A stretch of DNA of 64,000 nucleotides from Acanthacorydalis orientalis (GCA_034766995.1 CM068322.1:21263245-21327244), one strand, 5' to 3'; shown: positions 37,216 through 50,364, numbered from the stretch's first letter. Numbers and translations are program-made. The notes: generated by a model not told the origin, from the sequence alone.

Positions 37216-38595
37216 TTGATAAAAATTAAGATTTACTAGAAAAATATTAACACATATATTCAATCAATTAACAGCAAATTGAAATTTTCAACAAATCATA
37301 ATGTACTTATTTAAGATAACTTTAATTTCAAAGATTTCAAATAGGTCTTGATAGTAACGCCCTAGTCCTACGTAATCACATTTTTTAATTTTGATTTTTT
37401 TAGAAGTTTTTTTATTTTTAAATATAACTTTATTAAGTTAAATAAATACTGGAATTGTAATATATATATATATATATATATATTGTAAAACATAAGTTAT
37501 CATTTAACAATAATTAAATGATAATTAGAAAAAATTACATTAGAATTTCAATTTTACAATGTAAAAAAATATATTAAATTAAAAAGAAACATGTTTATAT
37601 ATAAATAATCTTTCTCCTAATCTGAAAACCTACTTATTTTTTTAAATACAAAGAGAACAAAATTCATCCCGCTCTACACAAACAATAATATGTTTTCATC
37701 ATTTAACAATTTATGCAAAATTATGTAATTTATTATGCAGTTCACTAATGTATTCATCAAGTGTAATCAAGGCGGAAAATTAATGATATATGTATTATTT
37801 TCTATTCCACTTAACACAAATGTCTATGTCATTCTATGTTTTACTACACTTGAATATATGTACACACATAATAGTAGATATGAGTGATTTTTTTTATTTG
37901 TACAATAATTTTTTATTTGAATTATTCCTAAATTTTATCGCAATTTTATGTTATTTAAATTATTAACAACAAGAATATTGTTTTGAAAAAAAATATCGTA
38001 AAATACAAACGCTGATTCAACGTATTCAAAGATTAACAATCATACAATTTCCTGAATTAACAGATTTCAATTAGCAAACATAATCTTTATCCGGTAATTA
38101 TGTTTTTTTACAACTGAACAAATTTACAACATAAAAGTAAATTCCACAATAATATTTCAATTATTTCTTCATAATACTTATTTTCATCAAGCAAGTAATA
38201 AAAAAAATTATTATACTTATTTTATTATAAGTATAATAATAAACTATGATCTTTATTTTCAACACTAATTCCCGAAACTGATATTTTATTGAATTAGACA
38301 CTGAATATTTAAATAGCATTATTGATAAATTTCACAAATCTTGTTTTAAATACACATTTCTTTATACTTTTCTTTAGAACATTTCCCAAATTTGCATTCA
38401 GGTTATTTATAATATAATTTTATATACATAATTTTGTAAAACACTAACAAAACAGATTTTCAAAAATAAATTTTCTAATTTAAAAATGTTATAGAAATTA
38501 AAACTATCACTTTTTGCTAAATTTCCATGGAATTACATTTACTTTAGGTATTTTTAATAATATTTATTTTAAAAAAGTGATGTACCTTCACAAAA

Positions 38596-38598
<3 letters not shown>
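37216..38598. other. AT-rich DNA, no supported gene
   Basis: No gene recognised. A weak inverted repeat (TATTCATCAAGTGTA near 37751 against TACACTTGAATATA near 37846) may be a small hairpin. An (AT)n tract lies at 37458-37484. Confidence 0.45.
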
Positions 38599-38665
<67 letters not shown>

Positions 38666-38700
38666 TATACATATATATATATATATATACATATATACAT
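38599..38700. repeat. (AT)n microsatellite with CATATATACA units
   Basis: About 100 bases of AT repeats with regular C substitutions in the second half. Confidence 0.95.
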
Positions 38701-39060
38701 TTAAAACACTGATCATTGAAAACATATTTACATTAAAACAGACAATCGAAAGGTATTTTCGACATATTAGCATGTTTTCATATTTATGAACACTTATCCA
38801 TATATTTATATGTACTAATATAAGAGTCTGAAAATACAACAGTTTAAATTTATATATATATATATATATATATATTTATAATGTTAATCTAAATTTAAAA
38901 AAATACTAATTAATGTTAATAAAATCAAAAATATTTTACTAATGAGAAATATTACTACCTACTAATATTTCTTTCAGTAATGAACACTGAGCTTAACGCT
39001 GTAAAAAAAAAAAAACAAGGAAAAAATAAAATTAAAAAATATTTTCATAGCGCTGAATTG

Positions 39061-39129
39061 ATTAAATAATTTATTACTTTCTATATAAGGATTAAATAAT
39101 TTATTACTTTCTATATAAGGATTAAATAA
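39061..39129. repeat. Perfect 30-bp tandem repeat (two copies plus 9 bases)
   Basis: The 30-base unit starts ATTAAATAATTTATTACTTT and ends CTATATAAGG. It is repeated exactly at 39061-39090 and 39091-39120, and ATTAAATAA of a third copy follows. Absence of any mismatch suggests a recent duplication. Confidence 0.95.
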
Positions 39130-39840
39130 CGCTAATTGAAATATTTAAAAAATTTAACTCTAGTGTACGTTCATATATATATAATGTATAGATAATATAT
39201 GTACATGCGTGTGTAAGTATGAAACAATTACTACTAAGTAGCTGCCGCACAGGCTGTTCGTTAATTTGCCACAAATATGAATCTGATTTTTCGGTCGAAA
39301 AGTTGGTTTCCTATCGTATTTTATAAATTTTCGACAACCATTAACTAATAATTATTATAGTGTTTAATTTTAAAAAATATTTATTTTTGCATCAACAAAG
39401 AGCTGTTTTTTAAAATTATTAGAAATTAGTACAAGAATTGTATGAAAAAATATTATATAAAATATTCACTCGAATTCATATTTAAAAATCATTTTTAGCT
39501 ACATTTTACAAACATATGCACATATATGTATACATATATATATACACACACATATATATATATATATATATGTATGCTTGTATATGAATAATTTTTATTT
39601 ATTACTTTTCTTGTACTAAATTTGACTAATTAACATCAAGTCCGATTTTGTTCTAATTCTCAATTCATTTTTAATGATATCGATTTCAAATAATCTAAAA
39701 TTTCGCTTGTATATACACATTCTATTGCAGACATCCATCTTTAACATGGTAATTAATTAGTCTTAAGTATATAAAATCAATTGAAAGAAAAACTAATATA
39801 TATTCTTATTTGTCAGTTATTTAAAAAGCAATTTTTTAAT

Positions 39841-39885
<45 letters not shown>

Positions 39886-40311
39886 TAAGTAGGAATTTAA
39901 CGTTTTCCGTCAATTCCTCTGAAGCTTCATAAAAAGACCCTTTCAAGTCCAATAAATATAATAATTTCTTCCTAGTTCCAATAATTGAGTTTTCTTAAAA
40001 GAGTAAAGAGTTAAGTTTTCTTCTATGGACTTAATTTTTTACATATTTTTTACTAGATTGTAATATTTTATAAGCATTCGTAAATACTTCTTTAGAAAAA
40101 AGTAAGAAGTAATTTATAATTGTTATTTATTTATACATTACAATAATATTTTACATATCGCACTAAAACTCCATTATCTCATTTTATACACAATCATTTA
40201 AATTAATATTTCGATTTTATATATTTAAATGGATTTAAGTTTGCAATTTTTATATTCACTCGCTTCACTTTTATATATTACATTAATTGATTTTAATTTG
40301 TGTCTATAATA

Positions 40312-40323
40312 TTATATATGTAC

Positions 40324-40368
<45 letters not shown>

Positions 40369-40386
40369 TACATATATATACATATA
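40312..40386. repeat. (AT)n microsatellite with symmetrical CATATA flanks
   Basis: ATGTACATATATACATA, a pure AT core, then TACATATATACATATATACA. The pattern of interruptions is nearly symmetric about the core. Confidence 0.9.
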
Positions 40387-40890
40387 AATGGTAGTATTAA
40401 ATATTTTCATTAATTAATTTGTCACAAATATATTATAAGAGTATTAAATAAACAAATGGAACAACTTGCATAGAAGTTTTAATGATGATTATACAAAATA
40501 TACCTCGACAAATTTGAAACTAATGTGATTATAATAGCGATAAAACGTCAAAAATACCACAAATATATTATTGAAATAATTTTTTCTCGACAAAACAACA
40601 CGACACATATTCCCAATCATCTCATTTAGAGACACATCAAATAGAGAAAGAAACAAGATACAGCCAATACTAACCAATTATTCAAAAGGCGTGGTAATAA
40701 AAATAACACACTGTCGACCAATCACATGATGAAAAAAAGGCAATCGAAACAACAAACAAACTTTAACGAAGTATTGTTGACACAGCACAATCTTCAATCC
40801 ACTGCAGTACAGAAAATCACATAGTACACTAGTACAGGTTTACTCGACGAAATATTATTATATCAACGGATATTATGTTGTTACTGTGTA
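40387..40890. other. Mixed-composition DNA, no supported gene
   Basis: No recognised gene. A 62-codon minus-strand frame (40489-40677) has mixed composition but no motif I recognise. Confidence 0.4.
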
Positions 40891-40894
40891 TCAG

Positions 40895-41280
40895 AAGCCA
40901 AAACACGTGATTTGCTTATCAACTGTCACCTTCCGGTAGTGATCGCTGAAGAGCGCAGCTGAAACTGAGCTACTGAGCTTTCAATAGGCCACAAAGCTTG
41001 CAGAAACGACAGCGCTTGTCGCGATCATGCGCACTGTATGCAAAACGCTAGTCACTAGTCAGGTATCAAAGCATGTACACATACACACATATCTATACAC
41101 AGTCGTATACTCACATACACAGTGTAATCTGCGAACGTGTGTGTGCATATTTGTATTGTATACGTTTATGTGTGTACGTGTTTATTGTGCATATAGGTGC
41201 CTATCCAATTTTATAAGGTGTATAGTCGAATTATGGCGCTGAATTTGTATACAGGTGAAGGAGATGGACCGATTCGATTA
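40895..41280. promoter_or_regulatory. CpG-bearing, TATA-less promoter-like block
   Basis: This block is richer in GC and CpG than anything for many kilobases around. It holds an E-box CACGTG (40904-40909), an ETS-type ACCGGAAG on the minus strand (40930-40937) and TGCGCA (41028-41033), half of an NRF-1 site. A minus-strand TCAGTT initiator-like word lies near 40965-40970, without a TATA box. These are typical of broad housekeeping promoters but individually weak. At 41233 on the plus strand an ATG with A at -3 and G at +4 opens MALNLYTGEGDGPIRLL and then a stop at 41284. A possible splice donor ACAG|GTGAAG lies at 41254/41255, so a first exon of 22 coding bases is conceivable but unproven. 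It adjoins a dead transposon at 41640. Confidence 0.35.
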
Positions 41281-41639
41281 TTGTGAAATTGTATTTGCTC
41301 TATGTGTGAATTTATAATACAGTTTAGAGATTGTGGTTCGATGAATGAATCCTGCGATTATCTTATTTATACCGACAACTAAAAAAATATCGTTTGTATT
41401 ACGATTTATTTTTATATTTTAACGGAGAAAATGTAGATAATTTGTATTTTATCAGAATGTCATAACAATAATACTAATGTTTATATTTTCCTGTTTTCTA
41501 TAAACAACAGAATAAATTTACAAAATAAAAATATAAGAACTAATCAAAACAAAACACTGCTTGCATATGAAAACTAATTTACCTTTATATAAAACTAATT
41601 ATAAATCATTAATAGCTTTCCTTATAAAAAAAATATGTA

Positions 41640-42931
41640 TAGGTGCGCCAATGGAACGAGAAGTTTTAAATGTATACTTATCCACTTAGTGTTGGAATGA
41701 AAGGTTAAAATTAAGTGATACATTGTTAGTTATTTATGACCATTTAGTAAATAAGGAATAGTGATCCGGTGCACATCGATCTTTCGCTCTGAAATCATTT
41801 TACAAAAATGACAAATGTGCTACAACTAAACAACGGCTATTTCAAAATAATTATAATATTCCTCATTATAATCACGTACCGACTGCTTATACAATCAACG
41901 TATGGGTTGAGAAGTTTGAGAAAACTAGTTTCACATTAAATTTGAAGCATCAACTGTCTAGAAAAACAGTCCGAACACCTGAAAATATTAACTGGGTTAG
42001 AGTTGCTGTAAATCGTAACCCACAACATTTAGCTCGTAAACACTCATCTGTATTAAACATTAGTAACGCATCAGTAAACGAATTTTACATAAAGATTTAA
42101 ATTTTCATTCGTACAAAATTCAAATTGTTCAGGATTTAAAAGATAGTAATGTGTCTACTCGCATGAATTTTTGTCAAAATATGCTAGTATGTTTGGATGA
42201 AGATGAAAACATGACTTATAATTTATTCGTATCAGATGAAGCGAATTTTCATTTAAACAGCTATGTGAACAAGCAAAATAATATATTGGAGTGCTGGAAA
42301 CCCATTTGAATCACATAAAAGCAACTACATAGTCTAAAAGTTGCTGTATGGTATAAACTTTCGTTTTCGTCATTGTAAGGCTATTTTTCTTCGAAGACGA
42401 CAACAAATCCCACAAAGGTTAACTCAACCTACACCAATATGATTATAAAATTTCTGACAATTAAATTTTCCACAAATTACATGGTTCTAGCAAGATGGGG
42501 TAACAAGTTGTCGCTATATTGTCTATTGATGCTGTAAGTGCGCTTTTGTCGAACCAAATCATTTCCAAAAATTGAGATGTTGTTTGGCCAGCAATATCCA
42601 TTAGAGTTGACAGCATAAGATTATTTTCTTTGGGGTTATTTAAATAGCAAGGTGTTTATTGATCATCCACACACTATCCCTAAGCTCAAATTAAAAATCC
42701 AAGAAGCAATTGCAAGAATTCCACTAGACATGTAAAGACGCTTAATGGAAAATTTCCGAATAAGATTACAGGAATTCGTGAGCTGAAATGGTGCTTATCT
42801 ATCAAACGTTACTTTTTTAAAAAAATAAAATCACCCGATATACCTAACAAGAATATGTATGCAAAATTATGTAAAAATAAAAATTCATTTAATTATTGCG
42901 TTTTAGAATTTTTTCGTTCCTCTAGTGTACG
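41640..42931 (+). mobile_element. Near-full-length dead mariner/Tc1-superfamily element
   Basis: The element spans about 1.29 kb and its coding relic runs almost end to end. The terminal repeats are short and diverged: TGCGCCAATGGAACGA at 41644-41659 against the complement of 42914-42929, TACACTAGAGGAACGA (11 of 16 identical, with GGAACGA perfect). A TA lies at 41640-41641. The encoded transposase belongs to an arthropod group often annotated as a Tc3-like or mariner transposase, with an S-D-E-A-x-F-H-L-x-x-Y-V-N-K-Q-N motif. A second member lies at 47178. The exact borders are uncertain by a few bases. Confidence 0.75.
41777..42828 (+). pseudogene. DDE transposase pseudogene (SDEA...YVNKQN group)
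   Basis: The relic has about 350 codons, usual for the family. The N-terminal helix-turn-helix region reads RSFALKSFYKNDKCATTKQ, then NINVWVEKFEKT-like residues (INVWVEKFEKT) and TPENINWVRVAVNRNPQ. The catalytic domain begins SDEANFHLNSYVNKQN (42232-42279), which holds the first acidic residue. The second is in W-F-stop-QDGVTS (42482-42505). Near the third, LELTA, stop, DYFLWGYLNSK is read, so the expected Asp of the C-D-L-T-P motif appears as Glu (GAG). The C terminus is SNVTFLKK followed by TAA. There are several frameshifts and stops (for example TAG before QDG and TAA in LTA-stop-DYF), so it cannot make an active enzyme. Confidence 0.8.
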
Positions 42932-44075
42932 CTGTAGCTTGATTTTAAATTGAACAAAAAATGATTTTTAATTAATAATAAATAGAGAATTTGGTGAGAA
43001 TTCACTATCAATTTTTAATTTTTTCCAATATTATAACAACACAATTATTAAAATATTTTAGTATGTAAGTATACATTTATAATTTTTGTCTATTTTAAAT
43101 AACATCGTTTACAATATAATATGAAAATTAATTGTTAGCTTCAGTGGTCACAAATTAAATTTATTAACAACTAATTATTGGAATATAAAAATGTTTTCAT
43201 TCCATTTAAGAATAAAGTGGAATGAAAGATATTAAAATTCATTTTATATAATTTAATACCATTTGATTTTTGAAAAATATTTACTATAACTACTACTATA
43301 GTAAAAAAACAATTACAATATTTACGAAGAATAAGTTGTATCTGATATAATCTGTGACAAATAGTTCTCACGATTAGGTGAGGACAATTTCGATATACAC
43401 GATAAGCCACGTACGTCACGTCAATCGAAAATTAACAGTGACTGAATTGAACTTGATTGGCATTTGACAATACGAGATTTGAATAACAATAATTTTGAAT
43501 TTATCGAAAAGGAAAATAACGAATTATCTTAAAATTTTATACATTTTTGATACGTTTAATAAACGGATATTTTTATGTTTTCTTGGTAAAATTATATATT
43601 TTTGTACAAAATATACTTCATAATAAAAAATATTTCTTTTAGACTGATTATAAATTAAATAAAAACTTCATTTTTCATAATAAATTTCAGAGAAAACGTT
43701 AATTAAGTAAATAATGATAACTCTCATTTCTATAAATTAAATTTGTTTTATATCAGAAATAAGATGGGTTTTTATTTGTTTTGTTGTTTATAGTGAGAAA
43801 AATGAAATAACATGAATAATTTCTTTTAAATCCTAAATAAGGATGAAATCATTGTAGTCAATAAGAAAAGTATCCTACTAAAATATTGTCTGAAATACAA
43901 TTTTTTTTACATTTCTAAATGATATTTAAAAAATCGATTTAATTTAAAAATAATATTTAATTATATACATAATTTAACTATAAATATATCGTATTTCTAA
44001 TTATCCTATTTGTTATAAAACACCAATCACTATTTATTTAATTTTATATGACATTTCAAAATATTTTAAATATAT

Positions 44076-44114
<39 letters not shown>

Positions 44115-44381
44115 AGAGAGAGAGAACTATGCTTCATATTAAATTATTAATTTTTTAATCAAATATATTATTGTTTAACTGATTTCCATCATTGAAAACA
44201 AAACAAATAATAAAGCATTTTATATAATGCTCAAATAATTTCACACGAATCACAAACATAATTTTATAGCAATTTAATTAATTCAATGGATAGCAAAGAG
44301 AATTTGTTAATTATGTTGTAAATTAATTTATTATTACAACATATTAATTCATTACTACAATAATTGATGTACATAGAGAAA

Positions 44382-44382
<1 letters not shown>
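42932..44382. other. AT-rich DNA, no supported gene
   Basis: No gene recognised. An 82-codon minus-strand frame at 43171-43419 shows no motif. An (AT)n(GA)n tract lies at 44080-44126. Confidence 0.5.
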
Positions 44383-44444
<62 letters not shown>

Positions 44445-44458
44445 CACATACACACACA
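44383..44458. repeat. (TA)n(CA)n microsatellite
   Basis: A pure TA run of over 50 bases, then TACATATACACATACACACA. Confidence 0.95.
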
Positions 44459-46080
44459 TTAAAAATATTGATCTTTTTTGTCCCTTTAATCCTATATAGA
44501 GAGTAAAAGCATTAATTATATTCATTTTCAGCATTTTTTTTAAAACTTTTTTTCATTTTTTTAAGATGTAATTTAATTTGTAATTCGAAAATATTACATT
44601 TTTTTAAGATGGGAATATAAAAAAAGCTGATTCATTTATACAAAAATAATAGGTTATATCTTCAGAAAAGTAACAACTCACTCTAAATGGTTTTAAATTT
44701 GAAAAAAATTTGAATTTTTATTTCATAAAAATGGGAAACAATTAATGAAATGATTTATATTAGTACAATTTATGCAATTTTTTTAAAATTAACATAAAGA
44801 CTATCTTTGCAATATAGTTTTCGATGAAAATATATTTCTTAATAAATTATAACAATATCTATAATCGATTTTAAATAAAATTTTAAAATTTCAATTTAGT
44901 AAAACTGTTAAAAAGTGTATTTTTCTAAAATGTAATAAGTTTTCCACAAATATTTCGATAGTTTATCACAATTTTCATAGGATAGTGTAATATCTATAGT
45001 CATTATTGTTTTTAGAATTAGGTTTTTTAAGTAATAAATATGACAATCTCTCACTTGCAACTAAAATTGTGAAATTACATTCAATACCAAATTCAAACTG
45101 TGAGGATAACAATAATTAATAATTTTTAAAAAATAGTAGATTATATATATATATATATATCTAAAGCATATGAGAAGAAAGTTATATTGGCTGATTAGAT
45201 ATTTCAATAAATCAATGATTTGTAGAAAAAAATTAATCAAACTGAAATGATATACGAGCCGAAAATAGTAGTAGAAACAGACACTGCAGTAATCCAAACG
45301 GATGAAAACCGTCAGAAAGGATGAAAACTTATTTAAAACGTACGTTTAAATTAGTGGTGTAAATATTTTTCATAAACTAGGCATTTCACTCACTAAATTT
45401 GAATTATAACATGTTCAAGGAAATTAGAACCTGACAAATATTGAAATATGAACGAATTATTTAAAAAATAAATAAAAAAATATCAGTAAAAATAGTAGAA
45501 CAGAAAAATATTACTAGAAATGGAGAATATCTCCATGAAGTTGAACAATCAAATGATTGAGCTGTATTTTGTATATTGCTCTAATTGAAAAAAAGAACGT
45601 TACATTTTAGTTGAAGACATATCATGATGGATAGTGCTAGTAAAATAATAAAATAAGAGGGATACGACATTTTTGAAAGGAAGAATAAACAATTTTATTT
45701 TGTATATTTAAAAATCATTTAAAAATATTTAATAAAGGGGAAATTTAAATAACACATTTTTCATTAATTCCGTTTCTTTTTATATAAATATGATCACATT
45801 GAAATTAGAAAAACTTAATTGATGAGTATTCAATCTTTCATACAAATTCACCGTCTTGAATAGATTGTATTCCAACATATTAAAACAACTGTCTTAGTCA
45901 ATATTTTTTTGAGAGTAAATTGTATAAATAAATCAGTAAAAATTTAAATCTTTTTTTTATTTTTTAAACTTATCGCCAGATTTTCTCTCCTAATCAAGTA
46001 TATTTATAATGATTGTCTTTATTAATCGATTTAAGGAGTATGAATACAAAAATAGATATTAATTTATTATTTAAATTATT
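44459..46080. other. AT-rich DNA, no supported gene
   Basis: Nothing recognised apart from a short (AT)n tract at 45144-45163. Confidence 0.5.
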
Positions 46081-46085
46081 TTAAA

Positions 46086-46160
46086 TACCAGGTTGCTCTA
46101 CTCCTACATACTACATTTGCCAACCCCCGGGGGGTTCCGCCACTGTTCGCTTCGCTCACT
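46086..46160 (-). repeat. Possible solo hAT-type terminus
   Basis: A GC-rich patch in AT-rich DNA. Read on the minus strand from 46145, it starts CAGTGGCGGAACCCCCCGGG and continues GGTTGGC. CAGTGGCGGA is a common hAT terminal motif, related to the end of the element at 3724. I found no matching second end or 8-bp duplication, so it may be a truncated end or a coincidence. Confidence 0.3.
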
Positions 46161-46164
46161 TCTT

Positions 46165-47038
46165 AAGAAAAGTTGTTTTTTAACTAAGAAATTTAACTGA
46201 CTAGATATTTTTTCATGTCACTATATTCGTCAATATAATATTGTTTAAATTTGGATAATAATTTACATGTTTCGTTAAACAACAGCATTGTTCATATTAT
46301 AATTTTATATTGTTTATTAATCGATAAAAGTGTTATGAAAATATATTAAATGAAAAAAAAATATTTCATATAGTTTACTATTAAGTTATAAATCTTTCAT
46401 CTTCAATAACAAATAGGAAGTGAAATTTACTAACGTAGAAAATTAACGATATAAAAGATATAAAACGAGTATATAATTACTACAAATGGTACTTCACAGG
46501 AAATCTTGTAAAACATACAAACTGATCAGAAGTTAAACTTTTCCCATGATTAATTTAATATCATTTATAAAATAAATGAAGTGTCATGTTCCTATCATGT
46601 GTAACATAGATAGCCGATGAATTGCCATTTTGTAAGACGGGATGCTATGAACTAAACGATCCCTGACCTGTTCATAAAGTACATTCTTCCCACATATTCT
46701 CTACAGCAATGGGTAGAGTTCGATTGATTCTTTGACGATGAATGGTGTCAAAAGGGCATCATAGGGGTTATTGCCTACGTAAGTACGTATATCGATTCAG
46801 AAAGATGTAATGGTAAATATTACTTACATACACTTCGCTTTTTTCCTTCATATTTTTTATTTGACTTTTCGCATCGAGTGTTCATCGATATTTGTCCTAA
46901 GGTTTCGTTCAAATATATCTTAAAAAGTAGTGCTTCCCGTTTTTCCATTTTAGTACAAATAAATTTCGTCTCATCTCTAGTGTATAAGCTTTTCACTTAT
47001 CTATTTTACAACATATTATTTTTATTTAAACGTTTCAT

Positions 47039-47081
<43 letters not shown>

Positions 47082-47177
47082 TTATAATCCTACATTTATT
47101 ATTTTCATTAATTAAACCAAGTACTTTTGTATATGTTCCTACTTTATTTAATCTAATAAACTGCAAGGAGAATGAAG
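46165..47177. other. AT-rich DNA with a mixed patch near 46.56-46.80 kb, no supported gene
   Basis: The stretch 46560-46800 is less AT-rich (for example TGGGTAGAGTTCGATTGATT) but shows no long frame or recognised motif. An (AT)n tract lies at 47042-47078. Confidence 0.4.
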
Positions 47178-47830
47178 TAAAAAGGTGTTCCAACTGAATT
47201 TTGACAACCCCAATTATTTTGAAAATTTAATCACGAGATACTAAGCTCATTTCGACATCCGTAGATATGTATACAAACAAAACAGTCGTCAGTGAGGATC
47301 TAAAAACTCAAAACTTATCCATTAAAGAACTCTTCATCCACGTAGAGTAACTGTTTAGTGTGTAATTTGAGTTGGTGGCATCATATGTTATTTTTTTGAA
47401 GACGCTAATGAAAATATTGTTTCTGTCACCGGTGAACGATATTATGCGATGTTGTAAGACTTATTTGCGTCTGAAATTAATGAACAAGGTATACAACACA
47501 TGTGGTTTGAACAGAGATACCCATAGTACATAGCTCGCGCTACGATGCAAATTTTATATTTTCAAAATTTGGTCATCGATTGTCCACCTCGTTTACCTGA
47601 TTGGACTCGACCAAATTTTTCTTTGGAACTACTTAAAGGAAAGGGTCTACACACTAACAAACCAGCAATAATTCAATAGCTTAAGAATAACTTTCAACAA
47701 GAAATCGCTCAAATAACACCGAAATATACAGAAAAGTAATGCAAATGTGATTGAAAGGGCTTGAATTTTTAACGTGGGTAGAGATAGCCATTTGTTCGAT
47801 TACATTTTTATACCGAATACCACGAGATAA
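47178..47830 (+). mobile_element. Deleted relative of the 41.6-kb transposon
   Basis: The probable left end AAAAAGGTGTTCCAACTGAA, TTTTGACAACCCC (47178-47210) resembles mariner-type termini. It is followed within about 50 bases by the catalytic part of the transposase. The N-terminal DNA-binding region (about 180 codons in the related copy) is therefore missing by internal deletion. The right end was not identified beyond the coding relic. Confidence 0.6.
47230..47830 (+). pseudogene. DDE transposase pseudogene, catalytic region only
   Basis: In one frame from 47230 there is a stop, then AHFDIRRYVYKQNSRQ, stop, GSKNSKLIH, stop, RTLHPRRVTV, stop, C, and later YFFEDANENIVSVTGERYYA. After this come MWFEQ, then ARATMQILYF, then PAIIQ, stop, LKNNFQQEIAQITPK. 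The end is VGRDSHLFDYIFIP in another frame. Order and spacing match the SDEA...YVNKQN transposase group. The stop before AHFD replaces the residue next to the first catalytic Asp. The Q-D-G-A-T motif with the second Asp is replaced by EQRYP. It is related to, but clearly diverged from, the copy at 41777. Confidence 0.75.
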
Positions 47831-47934
47831 ATAAAGATGCATAAAAAAATAAATAGCAATGTTTTATTTAAGAATTATTAAAAACAAAATCGTCCGAAGT
47901 TCATTCAAATATCATGTATGTGTGTGTATGAACA

Positions 47935-48038
<104 letters not shown>

Positions 48039-48139
48039 AAAAGTTAAATTTTAATTAATTTTAATAAATATTCTATTCTTGAATTAGTTTATTCTACAAA
48101 AAAAAAAAAAAACAAATTAAAACTTATCAATATATTCTT

Positions 48140-48165
48140 AAATACCCGTTTAAATACCCGTTTAA
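48140..48165. repeat. 13-bp tandem duplication
   Basis: AAATACCCGTTTA occurs twice in direct succession. Confidence 0.7.
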
Positions 48166-48509
48166 ACACTCAAAGAACACTTATTTTTAATTAATTTATA
48201 TTTTTATACAAGTGTTTTCTCTATAAAAGCATCTACTAATATTTCAAGTCTATTAATTAACACAAGATTTACGTAATTAAATTTCTATAAGCATATTTTT
48301 TCAAGAATCATTAATGAGATATCTATAATTTTTTTAGAAAAAACGAGCTCAACTAACTATTCTAAAACATATTGACAAAAGTGAATCCGATTACAAATTT
48401 AATTAATTAATTGAATTGAAGTCCTTGACACCAACTATATTTCAAGAGTAGCAGTTTAAGATTTTTTTAAACACTTTTTATATAAAATTTTACTGATTTT
48501 TATAATATT

Positions 48510-48511
<2 letters not shown>

Positions 48512-48563
<52 letters not shown>
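48512..48563. repeat. (TA)n microsatellite
   Basis: About 50 bases of pure TA. Confidence 0.95.
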
Positions 48564-48565
<2 letters not shown>

Positions 48566-48958
48566 TACACAGTTTATATTTATACAATAAATTATCGTTT
48601 TTATGAATAAGATCTAACTTAAACGCTTTATTGAATATATAAAAACCTATTAATTATTTTTTAATTAGATATTGAAATTTCAAACTATAAATTTAATATT
48701 TAAAATGAATTTTACGTTTAAATGCGTATTACACTTCAGTGAATAATGCTGCTAAAGTAAAACACAATGAAAAACTATTCGATAGAACTAGCACTTTTTG
48801 ATAATAAACAGGACTTATTTTTTGATAATTTACATTTATGAAACTTCAATTTTCAACAAAGATAAGTTAAATATTTTAATTTCACTTAAAAATATTATGT
48901 CAAATATACAATCAATACGTTGGAAAACAACTCGAGAAGCAGTCTCATAAATTTATTG

Positions 48959-48963
48959 AATAT

Positions 48964-49015
<52 letters not shown>
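48959..49015. repeat. (TA)n microsatellite
   Basis: TA repeats with one TAAATA interruption. Confidence 0.95.
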
Positions 49016-49018
<3 letters not shown>

Positions 49019-50360
49019 TTCAGTGAAACAAAATCTGTAATAACTACATTAATTTATAAGGTATAGAAAGTCTCAATAAATAATTAACTGAATACGTTTT
49101 CATATTATTTTGGAGAAAATAATATAAAAAGAATATTAATACTAATAAAACATAATATTATAAGTATATATATATATGAAACATTGTATGATTTTTTGTC
49201 CTTAACAAAATTTACGGAAAATATGTACCAGATGTATTTATAATAATGCGTCTGTGCTCATTTTACATAAAAGCGTATTGAAAATTTTTCAAGTTCGAGT
49301 TTGAAATAAAACCATACATTATATATCTTATTTCCATTACGAAATCCCTTTTCAAATTTCAGATCAGCTCATTACAAACATAAGTAGGATCGATCGCACG
49401 TAACAAGTAAAGTATCTCATTGAGAAAGAAAATCTTCAACAAACAAGACATTAATCAGATTACAATCTGATTGGATTTTACGCAATAATTTAGATCAAAT
49501 TGTCAGATTCAATATATCAACGGTTTTTATACTGTCAAGTACCAGTTTTGTCATTATTTAATATTTATTTCAAGGAAAAAAATATACCAATTATCGAAAC
49601 TGACAGAAAATGTGCAATGAAGATTAAGTACTTAATTGATTTCAATTCACCAGTACAGGTTTATCAGGAAATACAAATCGATATCATTTATCATTATGTT
49701 TAGTTTGTTAGATTATTTATATTTTTATAATTTTTATTTCAATGTTTTTAATAAAAAAATAAATAAATATACCATATCTTCTGTTCTATAAAAGATTTTT
49801 TTTAAATAAAATTAACTACTAAACAAGAACAATCTACTTACTATATTTTCTACACCAGCTGACATGTTACTTGTACATAATTCGTGTAATATGTCATATT
49901 TCAGGTCACGTGAGTCGTCACTTCAGTTGTCAACTAATATGCACACATTCATTTAAGACCAGGTGATTTATTAATAACTTACACTACAGCGATGTGAGAT
50001 AGAGAACTTTTAGGGTACGGCAATGTGATGCAATACGCTTCGTTTAACTTGTAAACAGAATTTTTATATACGAGTTTTATTAAAAACAACTGATATCTAA
50101 TTCATAAAACACGAAATTAATTCTATAGTAATTTTTTGATTTTTTTAGAAAAAATGGTTAAAAATAGCTTTCTTTGTCGTTACTCATTATAATTTCTAAT
50201 TTTAAATAGAACTATTATTGCACATACTATTTCCAGTATAATTCATTCTTAAATCTTAGCATATCAAGTAAGTGTGTCATATTTTTAAACTCTCTTACAT
50301 TTATTTAAATTGATTTAATAATCGTAATAAATAAAAATGATTAGCATAAATAATTGAGGT
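49016..50360. other. Mixed AT-rich DNA, no supported gene
   Basis: A 67-codon plus-strand frame at 49500-49703 has mixed composition but no motif I know. The region 49360-49480 includes TTTCAG followed by ATCAGCTCATTAC, a possible splice acceptor, with no supporting exon. Confidence 0.35.
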
Positions 50361-50364
50361 TTAG

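Noticed and set aside
49500..49703. 67-codon plus-strand ORF with mixed composition
   Set aside because: No motif, splice signal pair or repeat match supports it; it is listed only as part of a region note.
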